From Cycas panzhihuaensis (lineage: Eukaryota > Cycadophyta), in assembly GCA_023213395.1 (NCBI GenBank), contig CM041465.1:125061741-125125740 (forward strand): a DNA stretch of 64,000 nucleotides. The letters run 5' to 3'. How positions within the stretch are numbered: position 1 is the stretch's first letter; every line of letters begins with the position of its first letter. Below the pieces are notes generated by a model, which was not told where the DNA came from, ran no database searches, and worked only from the letters and a program-made list of their open reading frames with translations. Of the stretch, positions 56,236 to 64,000 are shown in pieces. Made by a program: the position numbers and the translations under genes.

Positions 56236-56697
56236 TGTAGCGACGCATATTCATATAAAGCAGAAATGATAATATTCACAACAAAAGATCTCCAAAAGAA
56301 TAACAGATTTAGCACGCATATATTATATCACAATAGATTTCCAACATAATATAATAAAGTCATCCATAACATAATATAATGAGGTGCAGCAATTACATGA
56401 ACTAACAATAATGTAATCACCTAGTAAAGTATCCAGCAGCAAAAAAGCCCTCTTTGAGGCCAGGGATGTCCCCTAATTTGGCACAAGGCCATCAGTCGAA
56501 CAATTATTCAATTTCCAAGATGTTTACAAATGAATAAGGCTCATTTATTTATAGCCTTCTTTTCTCTCTCTAAAACCATCTACTAATTCTCTCTCCTAAA
56601 AAATACCAACTTCATAATAAATATATATTAAATAATTCTTCGTTAATCTTCCTACAAACCGACTTCATCAACTTCTTCCAACTTTTGGAATGTAACA
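56236..56697 (-). repeat. 3' LTR of another minus-strand Ty3/gypsy
   Basis: 462 bp, plus-strand TGTAGCGACG to ATGTAACA. On the minus strand it begins TGTTACATTCC after a PPT AAGGAGGGGAGAAT (56698-56712), so the element body lies to the right. A TATAAATA promoter motif is at 56546-56553 on the minus strand. No partner LTR is seen in the window. Confidence 0.7.
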
Positions 56698-56960
56698 ATT
56701 CTCCCCTCCTTGAAATACTTCATCCTCAAAGTATGGATAGTTGCATGCAAAGCTTGTTTGGTCCAACTTCGACCAATGGTTCCAGCCGCTACCTGCTAAT
56801 TCTTGTATGTAATAACAATTCAGTCCAGTCTTGTAGCTTCTATTGGAAATTGTTGATGACTAACTTGAATTTACAATTGCTTAATCGTGGGACCAAGTAC
56901 ATGTTGTATCTTGTCTTGTATTGAAGCAATACTAGGACCTATGTGGTGCCTCTTAACACT
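56698..56960 (-). pseudogene. 3' end of pol of the minus-strand gypsy
   Basis: Just before the PPT the minus strand reads YFEDEVFQGGEN, resembling the E-D-x-x-x-x-x-G-G ending common at the C-terminus of plant gypsy polyproteins. Upstream, short coding-like stretches are interrupted. Assigned from position and this ending only. Confidence 0.45.
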
Positions 56961-58035
56961 TGGCCTTGATCTTGTCCTCTATTTGCACATTTTCTCCTTA
57001 GATGACAGCTTATGGAATGAGGGGTGATGATAAATTTTGTGTGGAAAGTTATGATGTAGTTTTGGGAGTCTAGAGATGAATTGATCATAAGGATCATGGA
57101 TTGATGATTGCCTAGCGTAAGAGGGAGTGAAAGAAGTGGGGTTCTGAGAGATGATTAGTCAAAGATCTAAAGGAGTAGAAAAAAGGAATGAAGAAGATAT
57201 GTTGTAAGAAGTATATAAGGCTTGGAAGTTGATTCAAATAAATGTAGGGATTAGTAACATGGTCATTAGACCACTAAAATTTTTTGTGAAAAAGGATAGA
57301 TGTGGCATTAATGAAAGATGCTTTTTCTAGGATAAAGACTTTAATGGGTGCTCAAAAATAAGAGTAAAACTATATGAAGAATTTAGTGGAAAAAAGCAGT
57401 GTTGATTGTATAGAATTGTGGGAGGTCAAGACAAACAACAAAAGTTTTTGTAAGGAGTAATCATTGTAGTAGGCGATGAAACCTAATGAAATGAGGGTAG
57501 AAGGTTCAAAATATCCTGTTGAAGAATGTCTTCAGGGGATGGAACATGTCAATATAGAATTGAGCTAGGTTCGTAAAGGAGAATGGGATTTGTCCTAAGA
57601 ACAAACTAGAGTTAAGGGGATTAGGGGTTTAACTAGCCATGGGATAAGGGAAAGAGGGCTTCTATACAACTATAGAGTGTGAAAGAGAGAGAACAGATGA
57701 AACTCCCAACTGAAATGTACACGTCCAAAACAGGATTAAGAACCATGTCGAGTACCTTGTGGGGTTCACTTGGTTGTCCAACTCCTTTAGCATCCTACAT
57801 AGGTTCTCCCTCGATCTCTTGGTCTCTACCATCATCTCGTTAGATTATTTTAACAAATGATAAGTCATCAATTACGCCTACTTTGTGTCTTCAATGATAT
57901 CGTGGTGTTCCCTCTAATGTTAATAGTTTATTTTCTTTCTTCTTCCACGTGTTCGTCTTCTTACTCTGCTTTTTTGATTTCATCAATTTTCTCATGCACT
58001 TGCTCCCATCGCTTAGCAACTAGTTTGAAACAAGC
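56961..58035. other. Unresolved 1.1 kb
   Basis: No ORF with recognisable motifs on either strand. It could be more of the minus-strand gypsy or old host sequence. The change to G3 at about 58036 is abrupt. Confidence 0.4.
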
Positions 58036-60144
58036 TTGAAACCTTACACCTATCTAGCACTACTAGGTCACCCATGGTTATACAAGATAGAATATTTCCG
58101 AAGTTGGAGAGATGCAACCTTTACGTCGAAAGATGGTGGAAGTGAAGTGGTAGTCCCAATGCTTGGAAAGGGGAAATACTCAATTGAGATAATTCCAGAT
58201 GATGCTTCAAATACAACCATTGCCAGTGATGAGACAGTCAACATTTGAAGAAACAAACTTGTATCACAAAGCAAACGAAGCAACTAATATGAATAATCAA
58301 TATGAATATAAGCACAACCATTATGGAGAATTACATCTTGATAGCTCTTCCGATGAAGAGGGTACAAAGAAATTTGTAGATTATTGGACACAAGAGTCCT
58401 ATGAGGTTAATCCCCCATCCCTCTGAAGTAACTTGCTCTTTACATGTATTTCTAACGACATGAGTTGTAACTTGCTCTTTACATGTATTTCTGATGACAT
58501 GAGTAATAATAAAACTGATAATTCTGAATATATTTATGTCCTATATAGTGATAACATAGAAAATGTATTAGGAAATGAATCCATGAATGATACTTCTTTA
58601 ATTAGTTAGAAAATAGAGAAAACAATAGAGTTGAAACCCTTATCCCAAGACTTTAAGCCTAGCCCCAATCCAAATCATAGCCCTAACCCTAACGCTTTAC
58701 CTAACCTTAACCCTAACACCAACCTTCCTCCTACTTCAAGTGTGATTTCTAAAATAGAGTTTCCTTCCCAATCCTTAATCTGTCCTATGGGAGAGAGTAA
58801 CATCTCTTCCTTGTCATCTCTAAAGGTGCACTCACCTAATGATTGATCTTCTCCATCGAAGGGTAGTACCCCGAGAAGTTACAAGTCTACAAGAAAAGAG
58901 GATGGTTTTACTAAGGATAACCCAAGGGATTCTTCTTTAGGAGATAGGATATCCATCCTAGAAGGTAGGAAATTGGGTCCTTTTATTGGAGACAAGATTG
59001 CTTCAGTCTTTGGGTAACAGTTGTATGGTACAACCCACTTAGTTCAATGTATGGAGTATTAGCTACAAAAGAGAATAGTTGATAAGTTTCGTTGGGACTT
59101 ACACTCAGTTCTTACCTTACAAGGGCTTGCCTAGTAATGGTAGTTAGTCAACCAGATCTCATTTCATAATGGGGTGGACATCCAAGCATCCTTCTGATTA
59201 CAATTCAACCCTCTAGATAAAATGTCTATTCCTCAATTTTTAGTAGGGGAGTGCCCAACAAAACATATCTAAAAGTGCAAATATTTTTGGGTATCTCAAA
59301 GTTTCTCCAAATAAAATTGGAGCCACTTGTTTTATCACACCCAAGGGAAATTAGGAAAACAATGGCTACCCAGCAAGGAAGGAAACCGAGAAACTTCCCC
59401 ACACAACCTCAAAACTCTTTCATTAAGACATTTTCATATTCCTTTCAAGACAAAACCATTGATAGGGTACTTGAACAAATTAGGAGATTTAAGTACGAAG
59501 GTAGAATAACCAAAAATTACATCATTGGCAAGGACTATAGAGAGGAGGGGCAGGGAAGAGGATGAGGAAACCCATTATTTTCCTCCAGTGTATACTGAGT
59601 TGCAATATGATGATCGAGATATTGAAGACACCTCGACACAACAAGTCACGAAAGATAATAAGGTAGAATCCGAAGGGATCAAGATAACCAAGATTAACTT
59701 AGGGGGTAAAGAGAATCCTTGCAATATGTCCAATGGGGATTATTGGGATGAGAAAACAATTATTGACACACATGCATTGCTCGAAGAGTTTAAGGACATA
59801 TTTACATGGTCTTATAAGGACCTAAAGGACATCCCTCTAAAGATTAGGATGCACCATATTGATCTAATTGAAGGGGCCAAGCCATTGAAACATAGGCCCT
59901 AGCGTATGAATCCTAAGTATAAGGAGAAGGTGAAAGCGAAGTTGGATAAGATGTCAAGCGGAAGGTACATTTATGTGATTGACTACAGTGATTGGGGAAG
60001 TCAAGTGGTAGCAGTGCCCAAAAAGAATGGTAAAATCTAAGTTTGTGTAGATTGCATGCAATTGAACAAGGTAACCAAGAAAGACCAAATTCCAAATCCC
60101 TTTACAGAAGATGCATTGGAGATGATTGGGGCTAAGGAAGTTTA
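58036..60144 (+). pseudogene. G3: G-lineage fragment from protease end to RT
   Basis: Begins in the protease end (TYLALLGHPWLYKIEYFRSW) and reads in one frame through FTSKDGGSEVVVPMLGKGKY, showing the protease/spacer join without the G2 frameshift. A Pro/Asn-rich stretch (PSPNPNHSPNPNALPNLNPN, about 58660) and the second Gag-like domain remnant (about 58990-59520, with QLYGTTHL and LFYHTQGKLGKQW) follow. RT starts near 59820 (IRMHHIDLIEGAKPLKHRP; QVVAVPKKNGKI) and is cut at 60144 by the C4 LTR, just before the first catalytic Asp. Several stops. Confidence 0.83.
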
Positions 60145-60622
60145 TGAAGATTGGAAGGATCTAGTAAGCATAGAGGAAGGACAAAAGCAATGAATCAACT
60201 CTCAAAACTAAGAATGAAACACAAGCATTAAGCACACATGAAAATGGAGGAGGTAGAATTGATCTACACTCCAAAGAAACACGAAATTACTCCAACAACA
60301 TAACAATGCACTAAACACACAAAAACTACAATATTATAGATGGTAGAAAGCTTTCATTATATATGTGTGAAAGCTCATTGGATTGTGGCACATGTCACAC
60401 ATACATCACAGAAGAAGAGTTCAATTGGAATACTCCTACTTGAATACAAAAGATGGTAACACTTGTCACACATCAGTAAAGTTGGCTTATTCATAGGAAA
60501 CATGTGACTTAAGTGAAAAGTGAGTATATGTTTACATACCTTTACAAAAAGTGCACTTTATTCATAAAGTATAAAGTGACAAATAAAATAGAACTTAAGA
60601 ATGAAACAAAAATGTTCTAACA
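60145..60622 (-). repeat. 3' LTR of C4 (copia)
   Basis: 478 bp; plus-strand TGAAGATTGG to TTCTAACA, followed by cccctcctt, the complement of a PPT AAGGAGGGG. It interrupts G3 RT. It shares only weak similarity with the C0-C3 LTRs and lacks their palindrome, so C4 is another family. The likely left target duplication is GTTTA (60140-60144); the right side is outside the window. Confidence 0.8.
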
Positions 60623-60639
60623 CCCCTCCTTAATGTTTA

Positions 60640-63600
60640 CATCATTAAGTCAAACTCCAAGGCCATCTTTGAAATGCTCGAACTTCTCTCTACCAAGTGC
60701 TTTAGTAAAGATGTCGACTAGTTGTTGATCTATAGGCCTATAAATGAGGTTGATTTCACCATTCTAAACATGTTCCCTGATAAAGTGATGTTGTACCTCA
60801 ACATGCTTGGTTCTTGCATGAAATATTGGATTCTTGGCAATCTTCAACATATGTTGATTAGCACAATACAACTCATTTGGATGTGTTTGCTCAAGTACAA
60901 GCTCCCCAAGAATCTATCTGAACCAAATAACTTCACATGTTGCTATGACAACAACTTCATATTATGCTTAGGTAGAGGAAAGAGTGGTATATGGTTGCTT
61001 CTTGCAACTCCACAAAACAACAATTGACCCAAAGTTAAAACAATAACCTGAGGTTGATCTCCAACTATCTTGTCATCCTACCCAATTAGGATCTAAGAAC
61101 CCCTCTAGTGTGAAGTTCTTGTTATGAGTGTAATGTAGACCATACCGCAATGTGCCTTTGAAATATTTGAGGATACACTTTACAGTATTCCAATGTCTAA
61201 TTCCAATAGCATATGAAATGTCGGGTTTAGTATTAGTCAAATAAATTACACTACCCACTAGTAGTCTGAAAAGTGTGGAATCTACAAGTTTTGCTTCCTC
61301 ATCATTTGATAATTTTATGCCAATCTCCACAGACATAGGTGATAATTTGTAGTCCTCCAATCTAAATCACTATAAAATGCCCCAAGTGTACTTGACTTGG
61401 TATATGAAAATGTTGTCTCATTGTTGTCACACCTCCGTGCCAAGAAAATAATGAAGTCTAAGATCTATCCCCTTGAAGGCTTTCTATCATCTTTGTATCA
61501 TTATTAGTGATAATCAAATCATTAACATATGAGATGACAGGAGCAATGGCATGGCGTCCAACCTTGATGTATAAGTTTGGATCTAATGAGGATCAATGAA
61601 AACCATATCTCAAGAAGTAATCATCAATATTAGAATACCATACACATGGCGCCTATTTTAGATCATAGAAGGCCATTTTGAGACAATAAACAAAATGTTC
61701 TTTGTCGTGTGAGATGTAACCAGGAGGTTGCTCCGGATATACCTCCTTAGTCAAGTCATTATTAAGAATGGCACGTTTGACATCCATATTATATAAAGAG
61801 CCATTTGCATTGGGCAACTAAGGCCATATCAATTATGATGGTATTCATGTTGGCGACGAGTGCAAATGTCTTATCATAATTGATGCCTTTGTTCTGTTTA
61901 AATCACTTTTCAACTAGTCGAGCTTTATATAGCTCAATTGAACCATGAAATTGAAACTTGGTTTTATATATCCACTTGCAACTAATTGCCTATTTGCCTT
62001 TTAACAAATCGACCAAGTCCCATATGCCATTCTGATGAATAGAATGGATCTCATAATCCATTGCAACTTTCCACTCTTCATTTGTGCATGCCTCCTCAAA
62101 AGTGAAAAACTCTTTAGTACTAAGCATTTCAACCATAAGTGCATAGTTAGCATTGGTTTGTGGCCACATTTTGGATGGTCGTTTTCCTTTAACTTGTTGT
62201 GCACAAGCCATAGTTTGTAGATACCATTTGGGTAACATCTTCAATGTTGTAGTTACAGCTTCAATATTTTGTGCTTGTAAAGGTGGTTGAGTCTTAGAGA
62301 TACTGCCGGGATTGAATGTAGGAGTTAGAGATCTTGAAGAAGATGACGAAGATGAAGCAGGTGTAGATGAAGGACATGTTGTAGAAGAAGTTAAGGGAAC
62401 AGAATCATCAATGATAGCTTTGCCTTTATCAAGGGAAATTTGGATAGAGTTGAGGTCCAAATCCCTATTGTCTTCTGCAAAGACAATATCTCTTGATATA
62501 TGAGTCTTTTGACCAATGGGGTCATAGAATGTATAGGCTTTGTTGCCAATAGCATATCTAATAAAGATTCATTTGATATTTTTATCATCAAACTTATGTC
62601 TTTACACCTAACGAATGTTCATGTAAGCAATGTGAAGATGGTTGATCGTCGACCTCTAGCCAGTTGAGGCCTGCTCTGGTGTCATGTTCCAAACTACGGT
62701 AGTGGAACTCTGTTTGGTCAAGTAAGCAACAACACAGACTACTTTTGCCCAATATGATTAAATGAGACCTCGAGCTTGCATCATGTCCTTTGCTTTATTA
62801 ACAAGTGTTTTGTTTGTGCATTCTACCGCACTATTCTACTAGGGTGTATAAGGAGCATAATATGTCATTTGATGCCATTATGAATGCAAAACTGGTTAAA
62901 AGCCTTGGATGTGTACTCATCGTCACCGTTAGATCGAAGTGTTTTAATTCGCATTTCTGACTCATTCTCCATTGTAAGTTGAAATTCTTTAAACTTAGTG
63001 AGATCTTCTGGTTTGTGTTTCAAGAAATATGCCCACACTTTGTGCGAAAAATCATCAATAAAGGTGACGAGGTAGAGAGCACCTCCAAGGGACTGAGTGG
63101 ACATAGGTCCACATATGTCTGAATAAATTAGTTGTTGTGCTCTACATGCTTTGCCTTTCTAAAACGGTTCCCTATGTTGTTTCCCCATTAAGCAAGATTC
63201 ACATTGGCATTTACCCATAGAAACTTTGGATAAACCATACACCATGTTTTGTTTGTACACCAATTTAATGCTACCTAGGTTCAAATGACCTTGTTTCTCA
63301 TGTCATAACTGACTTTTGCTTAGTGAATGTGAAACTAAGGCATGAGTATTACTAGACGATGCATCTAATTTGTAGAGGCCATGATCTTCATGACTAACAG
63401 CAACAACTTGAACTTCTTTGTTTCGAATTATACATTTCTTGTTTTTGAAGAATATACCCATATGTTGTTTATCCACTTGACTAACAAAGAGTAAGTTTCT
63501 AGACATGTCAGGTACTAGAAACACATTGCCACTAGGAAATGTTTAAGAACAGTTTTGATCATCACTAAGAGGAGCAATTGTCCCAACACCAAAAATTTCA

Positions 63601-63760
63601 ACAATGACATTATCACCAATAGTCATTGTTTCACCCTTGTTTTCTTGTAATGGCAGTCAACAATTTTAGATCACCAATCATGTGACAAGATGCACCTGAA
63701 TCGACAGCCCAGGTGTTGTTATTTTTGCAGTCACTATAACCACAAAATAACTTATCATTT
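60640..63760 (-). pseudogene. C4 copia pol, decayed
   Basis: On the minus strand: protease VDSGASCHM near 63700 (D-S-G kept); GAG-pre-integrase about 63240-63524; integrase with FIDDFSHKVWAYF (about 63045), where the second catalytic region reads LRSNGDDEY instead of L-R-T/S-D-N-G-G-E-Y (Asp to Asn); the linker 61990-62460 (SSTPASSSSSSSRSLTP); RT, where YVDD reads YVNDLIIT (about 61520); and the RNase H region 61360-61073 (PTDISYAIG-like). Many stops. At least two catalytic aspartates are lost, so it is inactive. Confidence 0.82.
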
Positions 63761-63784
63761 GGATCGTGTTACGTAGTGTGGCCT

Positions 63785-64000
63785 TCATATCCACCACAAA
63801 ATATCCCCCTTTAGATGCCACATCAACCTCCTCGAAAGCCACCTTAATTTGGTTCTTGTGGGGTTGATGTTGTTGTTGTTGTTGTTGTTATTGTTGTCGC
63901 ACGTTGCTTTACTTCTTTCTGTATTCTGTTTGAATGAGACCAACTTTGCCACAATAATGGCATATGACAGTCTTTGACTTCCTACCATTGAAGTTAAGAT
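63785..64000 (-). pseudogene. C4 gag C-terminal end
   Basis: Minus-strand reading near 63920-63970 gives Y-A-I-I-V-A-K-type remains of a CCHC knuckle (the plus-strand atgacagtctttgac side encodes C-H-Y-C-G-K in another frame). A poly-Asn run then follows from the gttgttgtt microsatellite at about 63866-63899. The position fits the gag zinc knuckle and linker seen in C0-C3. Truncated by the window edge. Confidence 0.55.

Larger units (their letters stand above)
60145..64000 (-). mobile_element. C4: minus-strand Ty1/copia, runs off the window
   Basis: 3' LTR 60145-60622, then on the minus strand RNase H, RT, integrase, protease and the gag C-terminus towards 64000. The 5' LTR, leader and most of gag lie beyond the window end. 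Confidence 0.85.

Noticed and set aside
63866-63899. gttgttgtt microsatellite as a stand-alone repeat locus
   Set aside because: It is the Asn-coding linker of C4 gag, the counterpart of similar runs in C0 and C3.

Overview
This 64-kb window is plant nuclear DNA made almost entirely of nested LTR retrotransposons. No ordinary host gene, rRNA, tRNA or CRISPR array was seen. Evidence for a plant: Ty1/copia elements primed by initiator Met-tRNA, Ty3/gypsy elements with long LTRs and a Glu-tRNA-like primer site, 5-bp target duplications, and insertions inside insertions. That depth of nesting fits a large, repeat-rich land-plant genome; a gymnosperm is plausible but the sequence does not establish it.

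The backbone is one old plus-strand Ty3/gypsy element, called G1 here. Its two LTRs lie at 136-977 and 54072-54935 and are flanked by the same 5-bp duplication CTAGT (131-135 and 54936-54940). Everything between is G1 cut into pieces by later arrivals: (a) C0, a minus-strand copia in gag (2339-9330), followed by a second copy of the G1 gag block plus a solo LTR (9331-10707); (b) C-out, a short non-autonomous minus-strand copia (13684-25380), itself split by copia C1 (14486-22097, duplication CAAAG); (c) G2, a second gypsy of the same lineage (25456-35972), inserted into the G1 integrase region; (d) copia C2 (36313-43519, duplication TTGAC); (e) copia C3 (46256-54040, duplication TGCTC). Joining the G1 remnants in order gives LTR, PBS, gag with CCHC knuckles, protease, a spacer with a second Gag-like domain, [RT and RNase H deleted], integrase, a 3' ORF, and LTR.

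Right of G1 (54941-64000) are an unassigned stretch, a truncated G-type LTR (55586-56235), the LTR and 3' end of a different minus-strand gypsy (56236 to about 56960), about 1 kb of unresolved sequence, a G-type protease-to-RT fragment called G3 (58036-60144), and a minus-strand copia of another family, C4 (60145 to beyond the window).

The most unusual biology is in the G lineage. All three copies carry a long region between protease and RT with a second Gag/capsid-like domain. G1 and G2 also carry an extra ORF between integrase and the 3' LTR, which in G2 is an uninterrupted 360 codons although gag-pol is broken. The C0 region records an unequal exchange between a chromosome with the full copia and one with its solo LTR. 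C0, C1, C2 and C3 are one copia family sharing an 18-bp perfect LTR palindrome and a very long leader. Nearly all coding regions here are dead, with stops, frameshifts and lost catalytic residues.
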